From contig JBGAGE010000002.1 in NCBI GenBank assembly GCA_044226865.1, positions 372,001 to 436,000 of the forward strand: a stretch of DNA of 64,000 bases, written 5' to 3'. A program made the position numbers and the translations under genes. Below are positions 24,627-32,957 of this stretch, in pieces. The DNA is from TMP-86 sp044226865. GTDB taxonomy: Bacteria; Pseudomonadota; Gammaproteobacteria; Steroidobacterales; Steroidobacteraceae. Below the pieces are notes generated by a model that was not told the DNA's origin, did no database searches, and saw only the letters and a list, made by a program, of their open reading frames with translations. Numbering within the stretch: the first letter of the stretch is position 1; the number at the start of each line of letters is the position of its first letter.

Positions 24627-25840
24627 GCACCGCTGCCCAGCCCCTCCGGCCCACCGCGCCCAACTGGGCCGCGGGCAAGGCACTGGGCGGATTGTTTCTC
24701 GCCGGCTTTCTCGCCTACGGCATCGGCGTGTATGGATTCACGCAATTCCTGAATCCCATCCGCCTGGAACTTGGCTGGAACCGCGCCATGACCGGCGGAC
24801 TCATGAGCGCTTTTTGGCTGGCGGCGCCCTTCGTGCTGTTGTCCTCTTACCTGCTCGATCGCCTGGGCATTCGCGCCCTCGTGCTCGCCGGCGCGTGCAT
24901 CGAAGCGGTCGGACTCGTATGGATGACACGCGTATCGCACCCGAATGAATTCCTCGCCATCCGCTTCATCATGGGCGCCGGCAAATGCCTGGTGGTGACA
25001 CCGCTCCCCATCGCCTGCGCGCGCTGGTTTCTGAAGCGTCCCGGCATGGCCGTGGCCATCGCCCTGTGCGGCTGGCATGCAGGCGGTTTGGTGATGGCGC
25101 CGCTGGCGGCGCAGGTGATCGGCACACAAGGCTGGCGCTTCGCCGCGCAACTGCTGGCGGCCATCCTGGTTGCCGGCATGGCATTCGCCGCCTGGCTCAT
25201 GCGGCCACCATGCGCCGGCGCCGCCGGAGGCAGCGACGTGCCGGCTGCGGCGGCGCCGGCGCAGTTCGCCAGCATGGCCTCGCTGATGGTGCTTGGATTG
25301 GCAACCGTCGCCTTCTATGCGGGCTATGCGGCGCTGTTGTCGCAACTGACACCGATGCTCGCCGACACCGGCCTCGACGCAGGCACCATCGGCCGCGCAA
25401 CCGGCGCGCTGTCGCTGTTCGCGATGGGGGGCGTGCTGGTGGGTGGCGCGTTGACCCAGGTGATGAATCCGCGCGCCGCCGGCGCCTTGCTGTTGATCCT
25501 GATGGTGCTGGCGGCGATGGGGACGTTTTTGTTCGTCCACGGCGCACACCCCGCGTTGATCCTGTCCATGGTGCTGCTGCAGGGACTGCTGATCGGCGCC
25601 GGCGACCCCATCCTGATCGAGGCGCTGCGACGCTCGGTGCCCGCCGCGCGCTTCGCGCCCGCGTACGGCTGGTGGTATCTGCTGTGCCTGGCATCGCTCG
25701 CCGCCGTTCCGGTGGTGAGCGGCGCCGTGTTCGACCGCAGCGCCAGCTACGGGCTCGCGTTCGGTGTCATCGCCTCTGGATGTGCCATTGCGGCCGCGGC
25801 TTGGGTGGCGGTGATGCGCCCGGTCGCGCGCGACGGCTGA
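24623..25840 (+). CDS. MFS transporter of the monooxygenase operon
   Basis: A 405-residue major facilitator with about 12 hydrophobic helices in two halves and a central cytoplasmic loop around residues 195-210. Sequence features such as the LNPIRLELGWNRAMTGG segment suggest a carboxylate/metabolite-type MFS of the oxalate/monocarboxylate group. The GTG start overlaps the hydrolase stop (GTGA). It probably imports the substrate of the preceding enzymes. Confidence 0.87.
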   Translation: MSTAAQPLRPTAPNWAAGKALGGLFLAGFLAYGIGVYGFTQFLNPIRLELGWNRAMTGGLMSAFWLAAPFVLLSSYLLDRLGIRALVLAGACIEAVGLVWMTRVSHPNEFLAIRFIMGAGKCLVVTPLPIACARWFLKRPGMAVAIALCGWHAGGLVMAPLAAQVIGTQGWRFAAQLLAAILVAGMAFAAWLMRPPCAGAAGGSDVPAAAAPAQFASMASLMVLGLATVAFYAGYAALLSQLTPMLADTGLDAGTIGRATGALSLFAMGGVLVGGALTQVMNPRAAGALLLILMVLAAMGTFLFVHGAHPALILSMVLLQGLLIGAGDPILIEALRRSVPAARFAPAYGWWYLLCLASLAAVPVVSGAVFDRSASYGLAFGVIASGCAIAAAAWVAVMRPVARDG

Positions 25841-25880
25841 TGCGGCAACGCTCGCACCGCTCCCAGCCGGTCAGCGCGAT

Positions 25881-26600
25881 TCAAGACTCGCCCGCACAGG
25901 CTGCGCCGGCGGCCGCGTCCAGAGAATCGAACAGCGGCGCGGTGGCATCGAGTGCGCCACGTCGATTGGGTGTGGCCAGCGAATAACGCCCGTCGACGGC
26001 ATATACACGGCGCCGCGCGCCCGTGGCTTCGCAGATGATTCCATAGGAGGAGCGCTTCACCATGTGGGGCCTGCCCTGCCCCTGCATCGCGGCGGGATCG
26101 GCGATACGGTCCGAATACTCGCCCGCCAGACGCCATTTGCCCGGCGCCTCGATGGTGCGCGCGGGCGCTGGCGCACCTGGCGGCGAACCTGACGGCAAAC
26201 CTGGCGGCAAACCTGACGGCGCGGCGGCGGGCGTGGGCGCCATACCGCGGCAGGGCACGCCGCGATCCTGCGCGCACGACTCGATGGCGGCTTCACGCGG
26301 CGCAGGCTTCCGCGGCGCACGGCGCGGCTTGGCGTCAGGACGCGCGCCGACGGGACGCACCGCATCGGCCGGCAGGGATTGCGCGGCCGGTGGCGCAGCG
26401 GGATCCTGGCTGGCCCTGGCCGCCTGAGCCGGGGACACATACAGGTTCTGATTTTCACTGCCCAGCCCGCCGCAGGGTTGGTCCGTATACACCGTGCGGC
26501 CTTCGACCTGGCATTGATAGATCTTCGCGGCCGCATCCGCGCCCGGAAGCAGCAGCATCAACAGGACTGCACGGCAAATTGCGGCGGGTCGCATGCTCAT
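25881..26600 (-). CDS. Exported DUF4124-domain protein
   Basis: A 239-residue protein with an N-terminal signal peptide (about residues 1-24) and a DUF4124 segment at about 25-45 (KIYQCQVEGRTVYTDQPCG). A long Pro/Ala-rich linker follows, including four-residue repeats of the type PGLP/SGSP encoded by a 12-bp DNA repeat, then a C-terminal region of unknown fold with two cysteines. Function is not known. It follows another exported unknown gene by 19 bases and converges on the MFS gene. Confidence 0.7.
   Translation of the reverse strand: MSMRPAAICRAVLLMLLLPGADAAAKIYQCQVEGRTVYTDQPCGGLGSENQNLYVSPAQAARASQDPAAPPAAQSLPADAVRPVGARPDAKPRRAPRKPAPREAAIESCAQDRGVPCRGMAPTPAAAPSGLPPGLPSGSPPGAPAPARTIEAPGKWRLAGEYSDRIADPAAMQGQGRPHMVKRSSYGIICEATGARRRVYAVDGRYSLATPNRRGALDATAPLFDSLDAAAGAACAGES
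26170..26217 (+). repeat. Four 12-bp tandem repeats inside the DUF4124 gene
   Basis: Units GGCGCACCTGGC, GGCGAACCTGAC, GGCAAACCTGGC and GGCAAACCTGAC lie head to tail. They encode repeating Pro/Gly tetrapeptides in the linker on the minus strand, so copy number could vary without a frameshift. Confidence 0.8.
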
Positions 26601-26619
26601 GCGAGGCGGCCCTTCCCCC

Positions 26620-27258
26620 CTACTTCGCCGTCGGCGTGTATGTCCAGGTCCAGTTGTTGTTGAGTGCCGTCATGATGATGGACTTCTTGTCCGGCGTGAC
26701 CTTGATCGTCTTCACGTCGGATGGCGGCATCGCGAGCAGCATGGGGTCGACCGGCGCAATGAATTCGGTGCGCGGCGTGATGCCGCCCTTGAAGGGCGTC
26801 GCCTTCGAGCCGCAGGCCTGCTTGACCAGGGTGTCGGGGTGAATGCGCTTGCCAACCAATTCGATGGCGCCGCGGGACTGCTTGGACGCCTTCACTTCGC
26901 TGATGTCGAAATGCTCATAGGGCCCCTGCAGCGATCCCACGGGGCAGCCCTTCTCGATGGCCACGAGGTTCGTCACCTTGGCAGGCAGGTTCTGGAAGCG
27001 CACCGGCCCTATCAGCGCCTCCTTCTTGCGATCCCAATCGAACGACAGCTTCACCTCATCGACGACATCGCCATACAGGTCGACATCCCCGGGCGGCAAG
27101 GTCACGTGCTTGTCGGCGATTACACCGACCACTTCGTAGTGAATGATCTTGGCATCCTGCCATTGCTCCATCAATTCCATGTCGGGCATCTGCGCCACCG
27201 CCGGCGCGGCGGCAGCCGCGCAAATGAACGCCAGCAACGCATTCTTCCTGGATTTCAT
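26620..27258 (-). CDS. Exported protein of unknown function
   Basis: A 212-residue protein with a clear signal peptide (MKSRKNALLAFICAAAAAPAVAQ). The chosen ATG has AGGGAAA upstream; the frame extends 20 codons earlier without a signal. The mature part is soluble and beta-rich in appearance, with two cysteines (GCPVGS, QACGSK) that could pair in the periplasm. I do not recognise the family. It precedes the DUF4124 gene by 19 bases, so the two may be co-expressed. Confidence 0.65.
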   Translation of the reverse strand: MKSRKNALLAFICAAAAAPAVAQMPDMELMEQWQDAKIIHYEVVGVIADKHVTLPPGDVDLYGDVVDEVKLSFDWDRKKEALIGPVRFQNLPAKVTNLVAIEKGCPVGSLQGPYEHFDISEVKASKQSRGAIELVGKRIHPDTLVKQACGSKATPFKGGITPRTEFIAPVDPMLLAMPPSDVKTIKVTPDKKSIIMTALNNNWTWTYTPTAK

Positions 27259-27361
27259 CTCGATTTCCCTGTGGACGCCTGGAATCGAGAGCTTCACGCA
27301 AACCGGCGCTTCGGGCAAGCCCGTACGTGGCGACGAACCGCGGCGCCGGCGCGCCGCAAAC

Positions 27362-28390
27362 TCATTCCTCGGCTTCGGCCCCCGCCGCCATCCACGCCAG
27401 ATCCCCCATCGACACCTTGGTCAGGTCGAACTTGCGCGCGCTGGCCGCCATGCGCGTCAGCGCGGCCGCCATCGGCATCACCGGCTTGCGTTCGCCGGGC
27501 TTCATGCGATGGAAACGCACGGGGTTGATGCGCGCCACCACATAGCTGCGCAGGTAGGGGGACTTCATGCCGCGCTTCTGCAACTCGGCGACGATGCGCT
27601 TGACCTCGGCATCGATGTCGGCAAGCCGGGCCGCCAAGCCCTCGCGCTCGCGCAGCGATGCGGCCAGCGTCTTGTCGGAGAAGCGATCTACCTTCTTGAG
27701 GAACGAACTGTAGGCACCGCCGCCGAAGCGCGCATTGCTATCGTAGATGATCCCCAGCGTCAGCAGTTCGGCGGCCTCGAATTCGCTGGCGAAGCTCGAT
27801 TCCTTGCGGGTGGGCGTGCGCTTGGCCAGGCTCCTTGCCATGCGAATCACTTCCAGGCTCTTGTCTTTGAGGTTGTGCGCCTTCTCGGTGTTGAGCGCCA
27901 GGATCCGGTAGGACAGGCCATCATCGGGGCTGATCAACGCCGTCAGCTGCTTCAGGCCGAGGATTTTTGCAGCCGCGAGCCGATGCCGCCCATTCGGCGT
28001 CCACAACTCGCCCTGCTCGCCCCGCACCACGATCAGCGGATCCAGGAACGCGGAAGTAGCCTCGATGGCCTGCGACAGACGCTTGGCGTGCGTGGGCGAC
28101 AGATCGCGCTGGAAAGGCGTGGGTTGGATCGCAGCGAAGGGCAGCGATGCCAGCAACAAGGGACGGCCCGACATGGGCTCCCGATACGCGCCGATCGGCG
28201 CGCCGCCGGCGGCACGCACGTCGGCCACGAGCTCGGCAATCACGGGATCCTCGAGGCCCAGCGCCACTTCGGCTGCGGCCAAGCCGCGCGACTGGCGCGC
28301 CGGCGCGAGCTTGCCGACCTTCCGGCCGGCAGACGGGCGCTTGGCGGCCGACTTGCGTTTGAGTCTGGAATTCGAGCTGCTGGTTGCCAT
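27362..28390 (-). CDS. Orphan ParB-like protein
   Basis: A 342-residue protein with a lysine/serine-rich N-terminus, then a ParB/Srx-fold domain (about residues 85-190) containing LPFAAIQPTPFQRDL and TPNGRHRLAAAKILG, and a helical C-terminal half. GRHR stands where chromosomal ParB has GERR. There is no parA, rep gene or parS cluster nearby, so chromosome segregation is unlikely; such orphan ParB-like proteins can be nucleases or regulators. The start is uncertain: an in-frame GTG at 28411 adds seven residues. Confidence 0.7.
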   Translation of the reverse strand: MATSSSNSRLKRKSAAKRPSAGRKVGKLAPARQSRGLAAAEVALGLEDPVIAELVADVRAAGGAPIGAYREPMSGRPLLLASLPFAAIQPTPFQRDLSPTHAKRLSQAIEATSAFLDPLIVVRGEQGELWTPNGRHRLAAAKILGLKQLTALISPDDGLSYRILALNTEKAHNLKDKSLEVIRMARSLAKRTPTRKESSFASEFEAAELLTLGIIYDSNARFGGGAYSSFLKKVDRFSDKTLAASLREREGLAARLADIDAEVKRIVAELQKRGMKSPYLRSYVVARINPVRFHRMKPGERKPVMPMAAALTRMAASARKFDLTKVSMGDLAWMAAGAEAEE

Positions 28391-28525
28391 GCCCTTACGG
28401 TGCCGGAGCACGGCGGGAAAGTAAATCGCACCGGCCCTTACCCGATAGGGGTTGCCCGCATTCTCGTGATTGCGAATCCGCGCGCACTCGGGGCATCATC
28501 GGGACATCGCGGGCAGGAGTGAATC

Positions 28526-29392
28526 ATGTGCGAACTCGATGATCTGGAAGAATTTTCAAAGGCCGGCGCGCTCACCCGCCGCCAGTTCAATGCCATGGCG
28601 ATGGGCGCGGGCTTGAGCCTCGCGATGCCGGGCGGCGCTTTTGCCGCCGAGGTCACCACATCGGATGTCGAGATCAAGACGGCGGATGGCATCTGCGACG
28701 CCTATTTCGCGCATCCCAAGTCCGGCAAGCATCCGGCCGTGCTGACCTGGCCCGACATCTTCGGGCTGCGGCCCGCGTCCAAGCAAATGGCCGCGCGTCT
28801 GGCGGGTTCCGGATATGCCGTGCTGGTGATCAATCCGTTCTATCGGGTGAAAAAGGCTCCCACCGCTCCCGAGCATCCGGATTTCAATGACCCCCCCACG
28901 CGCGAAGCACTCTTTAAGCTCGCGGGAACATTGAGCCCCGCCACCGCCGCCACCGATGCCAAGGCCTTTCTCGCCTGGCTGGACGCGCAGCCGGCCGTGG
29001 ATGTGAAAAAGAAAATGGGGACGACCGGCTACTGCATGGGCGGCTCGTTCGTGTTCAGGACGGCGGCCGCGTATCCCGACCGCGTGGGTGCCGGTGCCAC
29101 CTTTCACGGCGGCGGCCTGGTCACTGACAAGCCCGATAGCCCGCACCTGTTGATTCCCTCGATGAAGGCGCAGTTCCTGGTCGCCGTCGCGGAGAACGAC
29201 GATGCGAAGGATCCCGAGGCGAAGAACGTACTGAAGGCAGCGTTCGCCAGCGCAAAGCTGCCCGCCGAGATCGAGGTGTACGCGGGCGCGCAGCACGGCT
29301 GGTGCCCGCCGGATTCGGCCGTTTACAATCCGGCGCAGGCGGAAAAAGCGTGGAGCCGGCAGCTCGCGCTGTTCGCGGAGGCATTGGTGTAG
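28526..29392 (+). CDS. Exported dienelactone hydrolase family protein
   Basis: A 288-residue alpha/beta hydrolase of the dienelactone hydrolase family, with the nucleophilic Cys in GTTGYCMGGSF, a candidate Asp in VAENDDAKD and a His in GAQHGWCPP. The N-terminus, with TRRQFNAMAMGAGLSLAMPG at residues 17-36, looks like a twin-arginine signal followed by a hydrophobic stretch, so the folded enzyme is probably exported. Classical dienelactone hydrolases are cytoplasmic, so an esterase role is as likely as ring-lactone cleavage. Confidence 0.8.
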   Translation: MCELDDLEEFSKAGALTRRQFNAMAMGAGLSLAMPGGAFAAEVTTSDVEIKTADGICDAYFAHPKSGKHPAVLTWPDIFGLRPASKQMAARLAGSGYAVLVINPFYRVKKAPTAPEHPDFNDPPTREALFKLAGTLSPATAATDAKAFLAWLDAQPAVDVKKKMGTTGYCMGGSFVFRTAAAYPDRVGAGATFHGGGLVTDKPDSPHLLIPSMKAQFLVAVAENDDAKDPEAKNVLKAAFASAKLPAEIEVYAGAQHGWCPPDSAVYNPAQAEKAWSRQLALFAEALV

Positions 29393-29435
29393 GATTCGAA
29401 GCACGCGATCGGCGCAAGCGATGCCAGGAGGCACG

Positions 29436-30074
29436 ATGTCGATAAAATCCAGCGGCCTTCTGGCGATGGCGGCCTTCGGTCTTTTCCTCTCTTACACCTG
29501 CGCGGCCGCGGACAAACCTCCCGCCTTCGATTGCGCGAAGGCGCAGGGCGAGGTGCAAACGCTCATCTGTTCGGATGCCAAGCTCGCGGACTTCGACCGG
29601 CAGCTCGACGCCGTCTTCAAACAGGCGGCCGCCCACTCCAAGGGTGCGGTACTGAAGACCTTGAAGGCCGAGCAACGCGGCTGGATCAAGGGCCGGGACG
29701 ATTGTTGGAAAGCGCGCGATGGCAACGCCACCTGGCTCACTGAGAGCTGGCAGGTTGCCGACGTGCGCAGCTGCGTCGCTGCCACCTACCGGTTGCGCAT
29801 CGCGGAACTGCAGGTGCGCTGGCAGCTTGCAAAGGCACAGAAGGCGGTCAGTTACGCCTGCAACGGCAACGCCGCGAACGAAGTCATCGCGCAATTGTTC
29901 GCCACCGAACTGCCCGCGGGGCGCTTCGAGCGTGGCGATGAAAGCCTCGTGGGATATCTCGTGCAGAGTCCTGACGGACCGCGTTATGAAGGGCGCAACC
30001 TGCGTTTCGCGGCAGAGGACGGTCACGCCACCGTGACCTGGCTCGGCGATACGCTCGACTGCAAGGCGCGCTGA
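29436..30074 (+). CDS. Exported LprI-N / MliC-like lysozyme-inhibitor-type protein
   Basis: A 212-residue protein with a signal peptide (residues 1-25) and two recognisable parts. Residues about 32-115 form a LprI N-terminal (DUF1311) domain: FDCAKAQGEVQTLICSD, LDAVFKQAA, the LKAEQRGWIKGRDDCW motif and paired cysteines. Residues about 140-212 resemble MliC, the C-type lysozyme inhibitor: YACNGN, LVQSPDGPRYEG, and ATVTWLGDTLDC. Both domain types are linked to lysozyme inhibition in other bacteria, so a periplasmic defence role is plausible. AGGAGG lies four bases before the chosen ATG. Confidence 0.75.
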   Translation: MSIKSSGLLAMAAFGLFLSYTCAAADKPPAFDCAKAQGEVQTLICSDAKLADFDRQLDAVFKQAAAHSKGAVLKTLKAEQRGWIKGRDDCWKARDGNATWLTESWQVADVRSCVAATYRLRIAELQVRWQLAKAQKAVSYACNGNAANEVIAQLFATELPAGRFERGDESLVGYLVQSPDGPRYEGRNLRFAAEDGHATVTWLGDTLDCKAR

Positions 30075-30131
30075 CACGCACCGATGAGGCGCGGCCGTAC
30101 GCTCGCGCGCGGCATTTCGCCCGCGCCATTC

Positions 30132-30169
30132 TGAACCTTCGCTGAACGAGGGCATTCAGTCTGCGTTCA
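30132..30169. promoter_or_regulatory. Face-to-face direct-repeat operator upstream of the small porin-like gene
   Basis: TGAAC-N5-CTGAA, an eight-base spacer, then TTCAG-N5-GTTCA: the right half is the exact reverse complement of the left at all ten defined positions. Each half also contains two TGAA units 10-11 bases apart, the spacing used by OmpR/PhoB-family response regulators. It ends about 46 bases before the next gene's ATG. Confidence 0.5.
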
Positions 30170-30215
30170 TCGCGCCGATCCCAGACTCCACCCCATCGCA
30201 GCAACGTGGAGGTGG

Positions 30216-30800
30216 ATGATCATGAGCAGATGGATGTCACAGGCGCTGTGCGTGGCGTGCCTCGCCATGCCCGCGATGGTGATGGCGGAAGGCCGCTACC
30301 AGCACGACACGCGCAGCCATCGCGGTCAGGACGCGTACGACATCGGCCCGTACATCGGCGTGAACATCGGGCAACTCCGCTATGAAGAGGATCAGCTCGA
30401 CACCATCAATCCCACGGCGGTGACGGCCACCCTCGGCGTGCAGTTGCATCCGAACATCGCCGTCGAAGGCCGCATCGGCGGCGGACTGGGCCGCCACGAG
30501 TTCCATTCCTACGACGTGGAAGTGCGTTCGATGTACGCCGGCTACATCAAGGGCATCGTGCCGCTGTCACCCGTGTTCTCGATCTATGGCCTGGGTGGCA
30601 TCGCGGGGCTCGACCTGAAGCGCGATTTCGGTGAACCACGCACGCGCGACAATGGCTTCTCGTATGGCATCGGGATGGATTTCAACCTGCCGCGCGGGGC
30701 GCGCATCAACGTCGAATACACGCGCCTGCTGAGCGGCGTGAACGACGGCTACGACTACAACGTCAACATGGGATCGGTGGGCGTGGCTTTCCGCTTCTGA
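30216..30800 (+). CDS. Small outer-membrane beta-barrel protein
   Basis: A 194-residue protein with a signal peptide (about residues 1-24) and an eight-stranded OmpA-like/OmpX-type barrel pattern: alternating hydrophobic strands, YIGVNIGQLRYE, GVQLHPNIAVEGRIGGG, and a C-terminal GSVGVAFRF ending in Phe, the BAM signal. No OmpA peptidoglycan domain follows. GGAGG precedes the ATG; a second ATG two codons in is possible. Its 3' end overlaps the convergent chemoreceptor gene by 38 bases. Confidence 0.8.
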   Translation: MIMSRWMSQALCVACLAMPAMVMAEGRYQHDTRSHRGQDAYDIGPYIGVNIGQLRYEEDQLDTINPTAVTATLGVQLHPNIAVEGRIGGGLGRHEFHSYDVEVRSMYAGYIKGIVPLSPVFSIYGLGGIAGLDLKRDFGEPRTRDNGFSYGIGMDFNLPRGARINVEYTRLLSGVNDGYDYNVNMGSVGVAFRF

Positions 30801-32745
30801 GAGCGGACGCCCGGCGCGGAAGCCCGGCAATGCCGGGCTTCCACGGCTCCCAATCCTCGCCTTCATCGCCGGCAGCCGCCTTCCTCGGCACGGGCGCATC
30901 CGCTGGTCCCGCCTTCGCCTGCGACCAGGGACGATTGGCGCTGCGCCGCTCGACGGCTGGCGCCGACGCCTCGACGGCGGCGGGTTTGCGGGGTGCGCCA
31001 AGGTAGGAACCTGGAACCTGCGCGGCCGCATCCCTGCCCACGTTGTAGTGCTGCACGAGCCCGGCCAATTCGGCGGCGCGTTCGGATATCGCCTGGCTGG
31101 CGGCGGCCGCCTGTTCGACCAGCGCCGCATTCTGCTGGGTCACGCCGTCCATCTGCGTCACCGCCTTGTTCACCTGCTCGATGCCGGCGGCCTGCTCGCG
31201 GCACGCGTCCGCGATTTCGACCACCATCTCATTCACCTTGCGGACCGCCAGGCCGATTTCTTCCAGCGCAGCACCCGACTGATCCACCAGGGCGCTGCCT
31301 TCCTTCACCTTGCCAACGCTGTCGCTGATCAGGTTCTTGATCTCCTTGGCGGCGGCGGCACTGCGGCCGGCGAGCGTGCGCACCTCCGCGGCCACGACGG
31401 CGAAGCCGCGACCCTGCTCACCTGCGCGAGCAGCTTCGACGGCCGCATTCAGGGCGAGAAGATTGGTCTGGAAGGCGATCTCGTCGATGACACCGATGAT
31501 GGCGGCAATGCGGCTGCTGGATTGATTGATGTCGCCCATGGCCTTGATGACCGAGCCCACCACCGTCGCGCCGGCCTCGGATTTCTCGCGTGCCGTGGCG
31601 GCGAGGCGGCTGGCCTGGGCGCCGGATTCCGCCGTACGCTGCACGGTGCTGGTCATTTGCTCCATGCTCGAGGCGGTCTGCTCCAGGCTCGAGGCTTGTG
31701 CTTCGGTGCGCTGGCTCAGGTTCATGTTGCCGCGCGCGATCTCCTCGGCACCGCCGCACACATCGTGCGCGGTGGTCTTGATCTGCGCCACCACGTTCAT
31801 CATGCTGTCGATCAATTGATTGACGGCGTTGATCATGGAAGCGACCTGCGGCAACTTGCCGCCGGCGTCGATCCGCCGCGTCAGGTCACCGCCCGCAGCC
31901 GCCTGCAGCGCGGCACTGGTCTCGCGAATGGCGGCATCGAAACTCTCGCTGAACATCTGCGCCTGCCGGCCCGCGGCTTCCAACGCCTCCCCGGCGGCAA
32001 TCTGTTCGCTGATGTCGGTGGCGAATTTGACCACCTTGTAGGGCCTGCCGGCGGGATCGAATATCGGGTTGTAGCTGGCCTGCAGCCAGATCACGCGCCC
32101 GTCCTTGCCGCGACGCTTGAAGCGCGCGGAGGCGAATTCACCCCGCCTCAGCGACCCCCAAAATGCCACATACTGCGGTGATTCGCGCTCGGCCGGATCG
32201 GCGAACAGGGCGTGGTGCTTGCCCTTGATCTCCTCGAGCGAGTAGCCCACCGTGCGCAGGAAATTCTCGTTGGCCGTGAGGATGGTGCCGTCGAGCGCAA
32301 ATTCGATGACCGCCTGCGCGCGGTTCACCGCCTTCATCTGGCTGTCGAACTCCGCCGCGCGCTGCGTCTCGGCGGTGATGTCGGTGGCGAATTTCACCAC
32401 CTTCATGGGACGGCCGCGCCAGTTGAGCACCGGATTGTAGGTCGCTTGAATCCACACGTCCGCGCCGCTCTTGGACACGCGGCGGAACCGCCCGCGGCTG
32501 AATATCCCGTTGCCGAGGTTACGCCAGAAATTGCGGTATTGATCGGTGTCGCGCTCGCCGGGCGGCACGAACATGCGGTGATGCCGGCCGCGGATTTCCT
32601 CGAGCGAATAGCCCAGCGTCTGCAGGAAATTCTCGTTCGCGGTAATGATGGTGCCGTCGAGCTTGAACTCGATCACCGCGTTGGACCTGCTGATGGCATC
32701 GACCTGGCCGCGAAGACTGGACAGACGGAACAGATCGGACAGCAT
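30763..32745 (-). CDS. Soluble PAS-PAS methyl-accepting chemotaxis protein
   Basis: A 660-residue chemoreceptor without transmembrane helices. Two tandem PAS domains (about residues 20-130 and 140-255) each carry FxLDGTIxTANENFLxTxGYSLEEI and a PAC strand ending KVVKFATDI, so it senses an internal cue, perhaps redox or oxygen through a bound cofactor. A HAMP-like segment (about 265-315) leads to the MCP coiled coil with the kinase-contact tip EIAFQTNLLALNAAVEAARA. The C-terminal DEGEDWEPW looks like the tether common in such receptors, but the frame runs on another 25 or so residues through a hairpin into the opposite gene. No che genes are nearby. Confidence 0.9.
   Translation of the reverse strand: MLSDLFRLSSLRGQVDAISRSNAVIEFKLDGTIITANENFLQTLGYSLEEIRGRHHRMFVPPGERDTDQYRNFWRNLGNGIFSRGRFRRVSKSGADVWIQATYNPVLNWRGRPMKVVKFATDITAETQRAAEFDSQMKAVNRAQAVIEFALDGTILTANENFLRTVGYSLEEIKGKHHALFADPAERESPQYVAFWGSLRRGEFASARFKRRGKDGRVIWLQASYNPIFDPAGRPYKVVKFATDISEQIAAGEALEAAGRQAQMFSESFDAAIRETSAALQAAAGGDLTRRIDAGGKLPQVASMINAVNQLIDSMMNVVAQIKTTAHDVCGGAEEIARGNMNLSQRTEAQASSLEQTASSMEQMTSTVQRTAESGAQASRLAATAREKSEAGATVVGSVIKAMGDINQSSSRIAAIIGVIDEIAFQTNLLALNAAVEAARAGEQGRGFAVVAAEVRTLAGRSAAAAKEIKNLISDSVGKVKEGSALVDQSGAALEEIGLAVRKVNEMVVEIADACREQAAGIEQVNKAVTQMDGVTQQNAALVEQAAAASQAISERAAELAGLVQHYNVGRDAAAQVPGSYLGAPRKPAAVEASAPAVERRSANRPWSQAKAGPADAPVPRKAAAGDEGEDWEPWKPGIAGLPRRASALRSGKPRPPIPC
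30818..30842. terminator. Hairpin at the 3' ends of the barrel and chemoreceptor genes
   Basis: A perfect 11-bp inverted repeat GGAAGCCCGGC / GCCGGGCTTCC with a three-base loop, 17 bases past the barrel gene stop. No U-run follows on either strand. It also lies inside the 3' end of the chemoreceptor frame. Confidence 0.6.
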
Positions 32746-32957
32746 TCTGGAACACACTCCAAGCTCGAAATCGACGTCGACGACGCGGGAGGAAAACCCG
32801 ACCGGACGGCGGTATTGCACCGCACGGAATATTCCTTTCCCGAACGCGTCATCTATCGGCGCAGACCCGTCCGTTCTGAAGGGAGGGCGCGGCCCGGCCG
32901 AGGGCCGAATGTGATGCAGTCGGCGTTTCGATCGGCGCCTGTCCTTCGCCCAGCCGC

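Noticed and set aside
24392..25549. Long minus-strand frame opposite the MFS gene
   Set aside because: Low-complexity His/Gln/Ala-rich translation mirroring the transporter codons; no start signal or family match.
26170..26217. 12-bp repeats as a possible CRISPR or phase-variation tract
   Set aside because: Units are in-frame, too short and without spacers; they only encode a Pro/Gly linker.
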